Below, in pieces: positions 1-8,526 of a stretch of 64,000 nt of DNA. Under the pieces are notes generated by a model that saw only the letters and a program-made list of their open reading frames with translations, was not told where the DNA came from and searched no databases. This stretch comes from Muribaculaceae bacterium (GTDB lineage Bacteria > Bacteroidota > Bacteroidia > Bacteroidales > Muribaculaceae), in NCBI GenBank assembly GCA_022509065.1, contig JAFLTY010000001.1, positions 62,001 through 126,000 of the forward strand, written 5' to 3'. A program made the translations under genes and the position numbers. Numbering within the stretch: position 1 is the first letter of the stretch; each line of letters opens with the position of its first letter.

Positions 1-1559
1 GTCTCAAAATTCTTTTTTCTTGATAACTTCAAAGGTCTATTTCGGTTTTTTGTTTCAAGCTCATCATACTCGAAAGTTCGAAAAGGCTTAAATTGTACAT
101 ATATCTTGCCCGATGAAAGATTCTTTACAGCCTTCGAATCTTTTTCCTGATATTTAATTTCAGTCTGTCGGGAGTCTGGTTGTCCTGATATTACTTCGAT
201 ATTATCGGGAAGCACACTTTTACGACCGAACGAAAGTAATTTTTGCAACAATGATTTTCTTTTCGGGGCGGACACTGATGTTATCAAGGATTCAACAAGT
301 ATTCTTTCGGCACCTTCGTATGTAGCTTTTAAATCACCCTCAAGGATGTTATCGGTCAGAGTAAAAACTCCGTTGAGACTAATAAGGTTTACACCTTCGA
401 TTTCAGGAACAGTATCAACCAGACACTTCTCTCCGTTAAAAATTAAACACTGCTGTCCAGATATATTTGGCGGGATATAACCATTTGGGGCAAAGGGCAC
501 TGTTCCGTCGATAAAGATTGTAGTGTCCGGCAATACCGCGGCGGCAATCTGATGATTTCCGGCTGCAAGAGAAACGAGCTCTGTCCATGTGCCTGGGACA
601 TGACCTTTGGTTCCAATCCAAACCATGCGACCGTCGATACCAATAGCTCTTAGCATCATACGTATAAGATTTGCCGACCCTTTACAATCTCCATAACGGT
701 TTATAAAGACTTTTTCCGCTTCGACAGGTCTCAACCCGAATTCTCCGTTCTCAATCGCAACATAGCGAATGTTATTTCTTACCCAACACGCTATAGCGTC
801 AATCTTTGACATGTCGTCAGGAAGATCCTTGCATAACTCTTGTGCGAAACTGTCAACTTTTTCAGAGTTTTCATCTTCTATTTTTTCACTCAGAAATTTA
901 TACAGGCTGTCTATGTTTTCAAAATATCCCGAAATTAAAATCTGCGGAGCCACTTCCACAATCGAGGCCGCCATTGGTTCACTTTTCAAAGGTTTCAAAT
1001 CATTATAATGAACAGTATATATGACATCCCCGTTATTTTTCGTTTCCCTTTCAAAAGACATATTATCTGTGAAATTCTTTGTCTTCAAAGTAATCTTTTC
1101 TGCTAAAACCACTGGGACTGAAATGCTACATTCTCCTTGCAATATCCGATACGAAGACGATAATATTATTTGACAAAAATGTTCCGGTTCCTTTATCGTC
1201 CTTTCAAATACGGTTTTGACAGGCTTTTCCTTTTTTAAAGATAATGGCAAAGCACAAACACGTGAACCTGTATAAAAAATATCGTCGTCTTCCCACGACC
1301 GATATATAGGTTTGACCCCCGGAGCTTGAGCCTTGTCAATGCTTATCCCGTCTCCGTAGAATGTTAATGCCACCGCTACATCATCTGAACGCAACGCCTT
1401 AAAAGTATTGTTTTCCTCAATTTTTACCGAGGACAAAACACCCTTATTTGCACTTAGTTTATAATTGATCAACTGCTCCTGAATTACTACATTAGGTTCG
1501 TCCTGACCAAAAACGAACAATACATTCAATAAACATATCAAAAGTAAAATCTTCTTCAT
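1..1559 (-). CDS. DUF3857/transglutaminase-like exported protein (3' end outside window)
   Basis: The reading frame is open from an ATG at 1559-1557 through base 1, so the C-terminus lies outside the window. An N-terminal signal peptide (MKKILLLICLL..., cleavage expected near FG-QD) is visible. Residues about 30-230 match the layout of the DUF3857 domain. A transglutaminase-core motif follows, with YGDCKG (Cys about 292), NHQ (His about 336) and FIDG (Asp about 351), which gives a plausible Cys-His-Asp triad. Family knowledge: such proteins are common exported or periplasmic proteins of Bacteroidota, and their substrates are mostly unknown. Catalysis is inferred from the triad only. No promoter of the expected type is obvious immediately upstream. 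Confidence 0.85.
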   Translation of the reverse strand, partial: MKKILLLICLLNVLFVFGQDEPNVVIQEQLINYKLSANKGVLSSVKIEENNTFKALRSDDVAVALTFYGDGISIDKAQAPGVKPIYRSWEDDDIFYTGSRVCALPLSLKKEKPVKTVFERTIKEPEHFCQIILSSSYRILQGECSISVPVVLAEKITLKTKNFTDNMSFERETKNNGDVIYTVHYNDLKPLKSEPMAASIVEVAPQILISGYFENIDSLYKFLSEKIEDENSEKVDSFAQELCKDLPDDMSKIDAIACWVRNNIRYVAIENGEFGLRPVEAEKVFINRYGDCKGSANLIRMMLRAIGIDGRMVWIGTKGHVPGTWTELVSLAAGNHQIAAAVLPDTTIFIDGTVPFAPNGYIPPNISGQQCLIFNGEKCLVDTVPEIEGVNLISLNGVFTLTDNILEGDLKATYEGAERILVESLITSVSAPKRKSLLQKLLSFGRKSVLPDNIEVISGQPDSRQTEIKYQEKDSKAVKNLSSGKIYVQFKPFRTFEYDELETKNRNRPLKLSRKKNFE

Positions 1560-1928
1560 ATATGACTGTCTCCGGATATGACAAAGAACAAATAATTTCT
1601 TTATTTACAAAGATATTAATAAACTGGCATATATACAAAATAATAAATACAAAATAATAAATACAAAAAAGAATTGTCTCTCGACAACTCTTTTCCTTTA
1701 AACCTTTATCTTAATCTAATACTATGAAAAACACACTTGCAAATTTATAGGTTTTTACATATATTTCAAAACAAATTTAGCAAATCAACGCTCAATTTAA
1801 CGCATATTAATATAAACCTTTTGATTTTTAACTTTTATATACATTTTATCATCTTAAGCTCTCAGCAAACTCATCAATTATTTTATAACGAAAGCAAAAA
1901 AGACAGAATTTTATAAAATGCTTATGAG

Positions 1929-2045
1929 CGAAAGTAACAGTGGGAAAGTAAAGACCGGGGGAATGTAGCAAAGTTAGAAAGAAACCAACGGGAAAGTAGC
2001 AAAGGGAAAGTAACAAGCCGAAAGTAACACAGCTGAGAAGTAACC
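1929..2045. repeat. Degenerate GGAAAGTAAC-type short repeat cluster
   Basis: Copies or near-copies of (G)GAAAGTAAC are visible at about 1930-1938, 1943-1951, 1991-1999, 2005-2014, 2020-2028 and 2036-2044, with irregular spacing of 14-50 bases and drifting sequence. The purine-rich units lie on the plus strand, downstream of the leftward leucine-rich-repeat gene. No open reading frame uses them. They look like an eroded tandem repeat; a function is not evident. Confidence 0.5.
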
Positions 2046-2051
2046 AAGAAT

Positions 2052-2080
2052 GCGGGACACCCCAAAAAGGAATGTCCCGC
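2052..2080 (-). terminator. Hairpin downstream of the leucine-rich-repeat gene
   Basis: GCGGGACA at 2052-2059 pairs perfectly with TGTCCCGC at 2073-2080 around a 13-base loop, a GC-rich stem in AT-rich surroundings, about 80 bases past the stop of the leftward gene. There is no clear U-run, so it is either a terminator or an mRNA 3'-end stabiliser. Confidence 0.5.
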
Positions 2081-2090
2081 CTATCAGGTT

Positions 2091-2108
2091 GTCAGAAAAA
2101 TATCTGAC
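2091..2108 (-). terminator. Second small hairpin after the leucine-rich-repeat gene
   Basis: GTCAGA (2091-2096) pairs with TCTGAC (2103-2108) around a 6-base AT loop. It lies between the stop codon at 2162 and the larger GC-rich hairpin. Short stem, so weak on its own. Confidence 0.3.
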
Positions 2109-2161
2109 GTTCTAACTATTTAAGAATTTGTCTGTAAATTGTATTACTCAATGTATCGAAT

Positions 2162-5100
2162 TTATTTGACAAATTTAACAACGCTTGTGCCGTCAGCAGC
2201 TACGTACACACCGGCTTCGAGGTGGTTAACATCGTAAGCTTCACCGGCTTTGACGTTAGCGGCTGCTACGATTACACCGGCAGCGTTATATACATAAACA
2301 GTAGCGTCGGTTGCGCATGTAAGAGCACCGTTGTTGTATGACAAGGTATTGTTGACTACAACTACATCTTTAACGCTGTCAATGTCAGGTTTCGTCGAGC
2401 CTTCATAGTTCACGGGAACTACACCGTAGCCTTCTACACCTTCGACAACCAACTCTACCTCGGGGCTGTCCTCACCAAGTTTGATGCGCTTGATACCGCT
2501 GCGATGCAAGGGATTGTTGGCATCGTAGTTTTCTGCCCATGCATAGTGTCCTTCTGTACCTTTTTCAACATTTTCGATGTCAGCGGCGGTAGGAGCGCGG
2601 TAGCACCAGTACATATATTCATGGTTCTCGTCGAAAGACAACTGACTGATACCAACGTGTTCGTTTGTACTCGAGCCTTCGTAAAAGACAGGTGCGCCGT
2701 CAATAAGAATGGGATTGAGCTTGCTGAAGTCGCTGGGATCGGGATTGTCTTCGAGATCCTCTATATTGATACGGTAGAGACCGGCAAGGTAGTTCTTATC
2801 GTTCAACTTTTCAATATATAGGTAGATGTGACCGTTTTCTTCGTCGATATTGAAGGTAGTATAAATAGGAGCGAGACTAACCAGGAAGGTACCGTCGTCG
2901 GGTTTATCACCGACTTTAGATGATGTACCTACATGTTCTTCTTTAAAACGGTATAGACCGTTACCATTGTATTTCATACCTACCCAATAAACAGGTTCGG
3001 GATCGCCGTTGGGTTTTTCACCTTGAGTGATAGCCCAGCCACATTTAATACAACCGTAGGTCCAGGGTTGGCCATAGAAACCCATCCAGTTGTTCTCAAC
3101 CCACGATGGATAGTTTTGAGGAAGAGCGATAGCGTCTGCGGGAATTTTACGGATACATACGTTACGGTCGTTTACATACAGAGTGTCGCCATAAACATAT
3201 AGTCCGAAAGGATCTTTGTATGCGTTGTTTCCGGTGTTGTCAAGAACCACAGCTTGGAAAGTCTCTCCACCAACTTTAGAAATATAGAACAGTTTGCCAT
3301 CACCATCTACATCGCCTGTAGCGGAATATACGAATTTCTGACCTGCAGAAGCACCGTAGATACGATTTTTGAATTGAGCGAGTTGGAAAGTATGAGGTAC
3401 ACCGCCTACATCGTAGCTGTCAGACTGGCCATCGGCATAAACGGCATGAAGGTGACCGTCTGTACCTGCATAGTAAAGGCCATTGGGCATGCCCATATCG
3501 CTTGCTCCGGATGCAAGGTTAGCATCACCGGCGATATTAAGAAGGCTCCAACCGGCTGCGTTCTTATAGACATCAACAAGGTCAACGGGAACGTTAACGG
3601 TAATGTCCATATCTTCAGTGAATACGCCATCTGCCATAGCCGCTGGATTCGCTGCAGTCACTGTGATGTTTTTCAGCCCTGAGCCTTTGAAAGCATCGGC
3701 TTCAATGATAGCAAGTATCGAACCGAGGTTGAGTGATTCGAGAGAAGTACAGTTAAGGAAGGCGTCCTGTTTAACTGTTGTAAGCTTGTCTATTACGTTT
3801 ACGGAAGTAAGAGCCGGATTGTTAGCAACGATACCGAAAGGAACTTCTTTACCTTCGATTGTTATCTCCTTCAAGTTAGCACAGTTTGCTGCCACATAAC
3901 GACCTACGATACCTTGGACAGTAAGTTTTTCGATACCGGTGCCTGCAACGGCATAGTCACCCCAGTTTTCGCAAAGGGGCAGTTCGATTGTTTTAACACC
4001 GGCTGCATTATATGCAGCATAAGGAGAAATAACTTCATAATTACCGGTGAGCGATGCGAGGTCAGAAGCGGGGGCAACTGCTTTGATAGTCTTGCCACCG
4101 TTAACCAATAGTACTTTACCATCTTCAACAACGGTGAGTGTTTCGTTACCACCTGCGAGGTTAAATTTGCTAATGCCGGTACAGCCCATAAACGCGCCGT
4201 CATTGACAGTAGCGACACCTGCTGGGAATGTTACGCTGGTAATACCGGTGTTGTTGGCAAAGGCCTGAAGTCCAACCGATGTGAGAGCAGCGGGAAGTTC
4301 AAGGGTGCCGCTGAGGTTAGTGCCCGAGAAAGCCATCTGACCGATAGTCTTAACAGTAGCGGGAAGAGCTACTTCGCTAACGGTAGAGTTATAAAACGCC
4401 ATATCTTGGATAGCGGTGACTTCAGGACCAAGAACTACACGTTTAAGTGATTTACAGCCCTGGAAGGTCGAGGACGTTACGGTGGTTATCGCTGCGGGAA
4501 GGGTAATCTCTTCAATACCCGAACCTGCAAATACATTAGTACCAAGCGATGTGACTGTCTCAGCTATTGTGACGTTTTTGAGAGCCGTACAGTTTTCAAA
4601 GTATGAGGTGGGAATAGACTGGGTCGAACCGCCTATTGTTACCGTGGTAAGATACTTCGAACCGCGGAAAGGTTTTGCGTCCATGGCGGTAAATTTTTCA
4701 CCAATCTGACGGTTCAGAACTACCTCAGTGAGATTGGGCAGAGAATTGATACCGTCAGAGAAAACTCCTGAACTCAGTTCGAGAGGTGTTTCGCCGGCTT
4801 CAAAGGTAATTTTTTCAAGGCTTACACAACCTTTAAGCTGATTTGAGGAAATTTCTTTCACTTCGCCGGGGAAAGTGATTTCCTTCAGACTCTTACAACC
4901 ATTAAACATGTCACCGTTGAGAGTCAAGAGGTCGGCGGGAAGTTTTACGCTGACAAGAGCGCTATCACCCTGGAAACAACCGCGGCTGATGGTTGTTACT
5001 CCATCAGCAATTTCAATGGATGTAAGTTCGGGCATGCCCTTAAATACACCGGCGATTGAAGTAACGACATAGTCCTTACCGTTATAGCTGATTTCGTAAG

Positions 5101-5314
5101 GAACCTTGATGTCGCCGGCGTATGTACCAGGAGCCTCGCCGTTTTCGGGTTTTGTAGTAGCCGATTGTGCAGTAAGTTTGTTTCCCGAAGCTTTATAAAC
5201 AACGCCTTCATGGATAAAGGTCTGTGCGCTTGCGGCAAGCGAACCGAGACCTAAAACTACTGCCATAACGCCACAACGAGTCATGGCGCTTAGTTTCAAG
5301 GTAGATTGTTTCAT
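2162..5314 (-). CDS. BspA-type leucine-rich repeat surface protein with T9SS-like C-terminal domain
   Basis: 1050 residues. A signal peptide ends near residue 30 (ASA-QT). Residues about 65-590 consist of many LRR_5/BspA-type repeats, recognisable by recurring patterns such as F.GC.sL..v.lp and v..iG..aF. Residues about 620-960 hold a beta-rich region (aromatic, YAGTDGHL, YVYGDTLYVND) that could be a propeller-like domain. The last roughly 65 residues (VYVYNAAGVIVAA... GVYVA) have the layout of a T9SS type-A sorting domain: short beta strands, an NAAG turn and a final VVKFVK strand. Family knowledge: BspA-like proteins mediate surface adhesion or binding. The region looks richer in GC and more codon-biased than its neighbours, which fits high expression, but I did not compute this. 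The ligand is unknown. Confidence 0.85.
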   Translation of the reverse strand: MKQSTLKLSAMTRCGVMAVVLGLGSLAASAQTFIHEGVVYKASGNKLTAQSATTKPENGEAPGTYAGDIKVPYEISYNGKDYVVTSIAGVFKGMPELTSIEIADGVTTISRGCFQGDSALVSVKLPADLLTLNGDMFNGCKSLKEITFPGEVKEISSNQLKGCVSLEKITFEAGETPLELSSGVFSDGINSLPNLTEVVLNRQIGEKFTAMDAKPFRGSKYLTTVTIGGSTQSIPTSYFENCTALKNVTIAETVTSLGTNVFAGSGIEEITLPAAITTVTSSTFQGCKSLKRVVLGPEVTAIQDMAFYNSTVSEVALPATVKTIGQMAFSGTNLSGTLELPAALTSVGLQAFANNTGITSVTFPAGVATVNDGAFMGCTGISKFNLAGGNETLTVVEDGKVLLVNGGKTIKAVAPASDLASLTGNYEVISPYAAYNAAGVKTIELPLCENWGDYAVAGTGIEKLTVQGIVGRYVAANCANLKEITIEGKEVPFGIVANNPALTSVNVIDKLTTVKQDAFLNCTSLESLNLGSILAIIEADAFKGSGLKNITVTAANPAAMADGVFTEDMDITVNVPVDLVDVYKNAAGWSLLNIAGDANLASGASDMGMPNGLYYAGTDGHLHAVYADGQSDSYDVGGVPHTFQLAQFKNRIYGASAGQKFVYSATGDVDGDGKLFYISKVGGETFQAVVLDNTGNNAYKDPFGLYVYGDTLYVNDRNVCIRKIPADAIALPQNYPSWVENNWMGFYGQPWTYGCIKCGWAITQGEKPNGDPEPVYWVGMKYNGNGLYRFKEEHVGTSSKVGDKPDDGTFLVSLAPIYTTFNIDEENGHIYLYIEKLNDKNYLAGLYRINIEDLEDNPDPSDFSKLNPILIDGAPVFYEGSSTNEHVGISQLSFDENHEYMYWCYRAPTAADIENVEKGTEGHYAWAENYDANNPLHRSGIKRIKLGEDSPEVELVVEGVEGYGVVPVNYEGSTKPDIDSVKDVVVVNNTLSYNNGALTCATDATVYVYNAAGVIVAAANVKAGEAYDVNHLEAGVYVAADGTSVVKFVK

Positions 5315-5702
5315 TTGGTTAATTTATTGGTTTATAATTAAAAAGAAAAATATTTAAAATCCTTTTTTGAGGAAAGAGTTTATGGTAAGTAATTCAAGGC
5401 AAGTTCTTTGTTAATGTACAGGTGCACCAACACATATTTATATTATACACAAATGGATATCTATAAAAACACCATCTTAGCGTGTAATATATTATTAATC
5501 AATATATCACTTTTCGCCATTCGTCTCACGTAATCATGCCCGCAAGCATCTCTTTTTCAATGCGCAAAGACACGTCCTTACATTTTCGGGAAGGTATTTT
5601 ACAGATAATCATTTATGCAAATTTACACATTTTTTTTAAATCACCAAACTTTCAATTCATTATCACAAAAAGTGCGCATGTAGATGCTCGGAAATGGATG
5701 CT
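5315..5702. other. Non-coding gap, probable long 5' leader of the leucine-rich-repeat gene
   Basis: 388 bases between the leucine-rich-repeat gene and the MBOAT gene. The only good leftward promoter match lies at its upstream end (5618-5648), which would leave a leader of about 295 bases. The leader is AT-rich and includes an imperfect inverted repeat around 5482-5510. I recognise no riboswitch or RNA family. Confidence 0.4.
5618..5648 (-). promoter_or_regulatory. Bacteroidota-type promoter for the leucine-rich-repeat gene
   Basis: On the minus strand TTTG (5648-5645) is followed after 19 bases by TAAATTTG (5625-5618), which matches the -33/-7 consensus TTTG-N19-TAnnTTTG exactly. Transcription would start near 5612, about 300 bases before the start codon. 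Confidence 0.6.
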
Positions 5703-7241
5703 CTAATATTGGAGATAAACGAAAGGTACTATATCCGATTGGCGGACTTGTATGACAATGAAGATAATTATAGCCAAAATAATTGTAAGCAAAAAAGGAT
5801 GCAATTTGCTAAAGACTTCTATTGTGCCGCACTGTAATTTTTTTGGCAAAAAGTGCATAAGAAAGCCTACTGCAATTAGGATGACGATGACCGGATAAGC
5901 ATTGTAAAAAGCCGGAACGACCTCTATTCGAAAATCTGACATAATTTTGGATGTCATGGCCGTAAATCCAGCCCACGATTCGGAAATATGCGGACTCGAA
6001 ATTGCAAACCGAAAAATCGTAAATCCTAAAACGACAAGACTAAAAGTAATAAGAATATTGACAGTTTTAATGATAAGATTACCCTTTAACTTTTCAGGTA
6101 TTCTGTAAAAGCTCCTTATCGTCTTATGTCCAACAAGGAGAGCCCCTTGCATGGCTCCCCAAATCAGATACATCCATGACGCACCGTGCCATAAGCCGCC
6201 AATGACCATCGTTGTCATCTGGTTTATATGAGTGCGAGCTTTTCCCTTGCGATTTCCTCCAAGCGGTATATAGACATAGTCACGTAGCCAAGAGGATAAC
6301 GAGATGTGCCAACGACGCCAAAATTCTGTGGGATTTTGTGATTTAAATGGAGCGTCAAAATTATCTTTAAACCGATATCCCAAAAGTAATGCTATTCCAA
6401 TAGCCATGTCGCTATATCCCGAAAAATCACAATATATCTGCAAGGTGAAGCCAAGAGTACCCATTAAATTCTCGAAACCGGAGTATAACTGAGGATTCTC
6501 GAAGATACGGTCAACAAAATTTCCACTGATATAGTCGGCTATTATCACTTTCTTAACCAAGCCAGCTATAATTAGGAATAGCCCCTCTCCTATCATAGCG
6601 CGGTCGGCTTGCGGGTTCGCTTTGATCTGTGGCAACATATCTTTTGCTCGAACTACTGGACCTGCGAGCAAAGGAGGGAAGAAGGTGAGGAAAAAGGTAT
6701 ATTCGATAAAATTTTTTGCCGGCTGGAGTTCTCCCCTGTAAATATCAATAATATAACTGATAGACCGAAATGTAAAAAAAGAAATACCGGCTGGAAGGAT
6801 AATGTCGAGAGCGTCAAAATGTGTATTGGTGATATTGGCGAACGTTTCATAAAGCAAATTGAAATACTTGAAATATACAAGCATTCCAACATTTACAACA
6901 ACGTTTAACGTAATGATGAAACGACCTACGTTTTTGTACTTTGGCATTACCCCTCCCATACACAGGCCAAGGATATAATCGAAAACACACGTTCCTAACA
7001 GAATGAAACAGTATTCTGCGCTCGATTTATAGTAAAAGTATAAAGAAAACAGAATGACGAAAATCATTTTGGCTGTTCTCCATTTTCTCATGGCTTGATA
7101 TACCAAAAGAAAAACGCAGAAAAGCAGCATAAAAAGACAAGTGTTGAATAGCAAAGGATTTTGCCTGTCGAAACTCAACACATTCTTTATGAGTTCTGTG
7201 TCCAGATAAGTTAATATATCACAAGCACACATTGTTTTCAT
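5703..7241 (-). CDS. MBOAT family O-acyltransferase (AlgI/PatA-like)
   Basis: 512 residues, polytopic membrane protein. The MBOAT signature is clear: FWRRWHISLSSWLRDYVYIP at about residues 308-327 and GGLWHGASW at about 347-355, whose histidine is the conserved catalytic residue. Length is usual for AlgI-type proteins (about 470-520). Family knowledge: these proteins move acetyl groups across the membrane to a partner that acetylates alginate, peptidoglycan or other glycans. The start overlaps the end of the upstream SGNH gene by 23 bases, so translation is probably coupled. With the two SGNH genes upstream it forms a likely O-acetylation module. The glycan substrate cannot be read from sequence; peptidoglycan is favoured by linkage to mre/rodA. 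Confidence 0.93.
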   Translation of the reverse strand: MKTMCACDILTYLDTELIKNVLSFDRQNPLLFNTCLFMLLFCVFLLVYQAMRKWRTAKMIFVILFSLYFYYKSSAEYCFILLGTCVFDYILGLCMGGVMPKYKNVGRFIITLNVVVNVGMLVYFKYFNLLYETFANITNTHFDALDIILPAGISFFTFRSISYIIDIYRGELQPAKNFIEYTFFLTFFPPLLAGPVVRAKDMLPQIKANPQADRAMIGEGLFLIIAGLVKKVIIADYISGNFVDRIFENPQLYSGFENLMGTLGFTLQIYCDFSGYSDMAIGIALLLGYRFKDNFDAPFKSQNPTEFWRRWHISLSSWLRDYVYIPLGGNRKGKARTHINQMTTMVIGGLWHGASWMYLIWGAMQGALLVGHKTIRSFYRIPEKLKGNLIIKTVNILITFSLVVLGFTIFRFAISSPHISESWAGFTAMTSKIMSDFRIEVVPAFYNAYPVIVILIAVGFLMHFLPKKLQCGTIEVFSKLHPFLLTIILAIIIFIVIQVRQSDIVPFVYLQY

Positions 7242-8517
7242 ACTTAGGAGTATCGAGGGACATGATTTTTATCAAAGCCTCAAATAGAAGTTGACCTTGG
7301 AGTCTGTAACCGTCAAAAGTAAAGTGGATTCTGTCTTTGCTCAACAGCTTATCTTTCAACCATTTGTCAGATGCTCCTTCTCCTCCGGCTATACCGTAAA
7401 AATCATAAACCGGGATACTGTTTTTGCGACCGTAATCAACAATGACATTTCGCACAAGAGCTACGTTTGTGTTTACACTGTATGTGCGCACATGGCGGGA
7501 TTTTCCTTTTTTACGTTTAACGCGTCGAGACTTTTGAGATTCAGCAGGTGTGGTCATTAATATTTTTGCTGTTGGGATACTTTGACGAACGGTATTTACA
7601 AAAGTACCGATACTCTTTTCCAATTCCACCGCGTCATAACGCCCAAAGGCTTCATTCGTTCCCAGTGATATAATAACCAAATCTGGTGAAATAGCTTTCA
7701 TCCCTCGATGTAGGCTTTCAATCTGATTGTAAGAAGCAAAAGTTGCGCCGTTATTGCCCACAGCATGATATACTACCCCAGTTTCGTCGCTAATAAGATT
7801 AAATCCATATAGAGGTGTTTTTTGATTTAAGGTAAGAGCAATATTGTCAAAGGGAGTTGCAGTACGAATTTCCAGACCAAGCGCGGTATAAGATGTTTCG
7901 TAAGCAATCAGCTTGTCGTCAACTGTTATCTTTTCTATTTCCGGGTGACCGTCAGCGAACAACGTAATTTTTGATGAAGGCAAGGTTGTTTTGATGTTAT
8001 AGGTGCATCTTGTTTTAAGTGGCAGCAGCGAAACGCCCGTGAAACCCATATCGATTTTCCATGGTTGTTTCATCAAAATTGATTTCAAGAAATCGCTGCG
8101 AGAAGTAATTGAATAATCAAGGGGTTCATTAGTACCGGCCAGTTTAAAAGGAACAATTATACCTCGGCCGGCATTACCATATCTTTCTTGTAAAAGCTTA
8201 CGCAGAGTGCCACTCAAAATGTCGGCTTGTATGTGCGAATCTCCTATATGTAAAATTGTAAACACGCTATCTGACAACGCGCTATTCAACTTTATTGACA
8301 ACTTGCTCCAATCATTACCATTCATATCTATATGATTATCATCATATGCAATATAAGGATAGTCGTTAAAGAAGTTTCTGTCAACATTCGTGCTTTCTAT
8401 TTCCGGATTTAAACGAGTATTGTCATCATCGGGGTCTCCCATACCCGCAAACGCTATCGCGCCCATGCAAACAAAAAGAGAAAATATGATTAATGTATAT
8501 AGTGCAAACCGTTTCAT
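7219..8517 (-). CDS. SGNH hydrolase-like exported protein (O-acetyltransferase partner)
   Basis: 432 residues with an N-terminal membrane anchor or signal (ALYTLIIFSLFVCMGAIAFA). SGNH/GDSL blocks are visible: HIGDSHIQ (Ser about 92), a glycine-containing block II region, SLGTNEAF (Asn of block III, near residue 287) and DRIHFTFDGY (Asp and His of block V near residue 399). This places it with AlgX/AlgJ/PatB-like SGNH enzymes that add or remove acetyl groups on glycans outside the cytoplasm. It lies between a second SGNH gene (9 bases upstream) and the MBOAT gene (overlapping), supporting a role as the periplasmic partner of the MBOAT protein. Confidence 0.85.
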   Translation of the reverse strand: MKRFALYTLIIFSLFVCMGAIAFAGMGDPDDDNTRLNPEIESTNVDRNFFNDYPYIAYDDNHIDMNGNDWSKLSIKLNSALSDSVFTILHIGDSHIQADILSGTLRKLLQERYGNAGRGIIVPFKLAGTNEPLDYSITSRSDFLKSILMKQPWKIDMGFTGVSLLPLKTRCTYNIKTTLPSSKITLFADGHPEIEKITVDDKLIAYETSYTALGLEIRTATPFDNIALTLNQKTPLYGFNLISDETGVVYHAVGNNGATFASYNQIESLHRGMKAISPDLVIISLGTNEAFGRYDAVELEKSIGTFVNTVRQSIPTAKILMTTPAESQKSRRVKRKKGKSRHVRTYSVNTNVALVRNVIVDYGRKNSIPVYDFYGIAGGEGASDKWLKDKLLSKDRIHFTFDGYRLQGQLLFEALIKIMSLDTPKYENNVCL

Positions 8518-8526
8518 CTCTTCAAA

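Larger units (their letters stand above)
1560..2161. other. Non-coding gap with degenerate short repeats
   Basis: About 600 bases without a credible gene separate the DUF3857 gene from the end of the leucine-rich-repeat gene. Bases 1560-1920 are very AT-rich. Bases 1929-2045 carry several imperfect copies of GAAAGTAAC, and two hairpins lie at 2052-2108. I see no tRNA, no small RNA that I recognise and no mobile-element ends. Confidence 0.6.

Noticed and set aside
436..643. Two short leftward frames inside the truncated DUF3857 gene
   Set aside because: The third leftward frame is open across the whole region and carries the transglutaminase motifs; these two are out-of-frame shadows.
1929..2045. 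CRISPR-like repetition
   Set aside because: Units are only 9-10 bases, drifted and irregularly spaced, without unique spacers of constant length or cas genes nearby.
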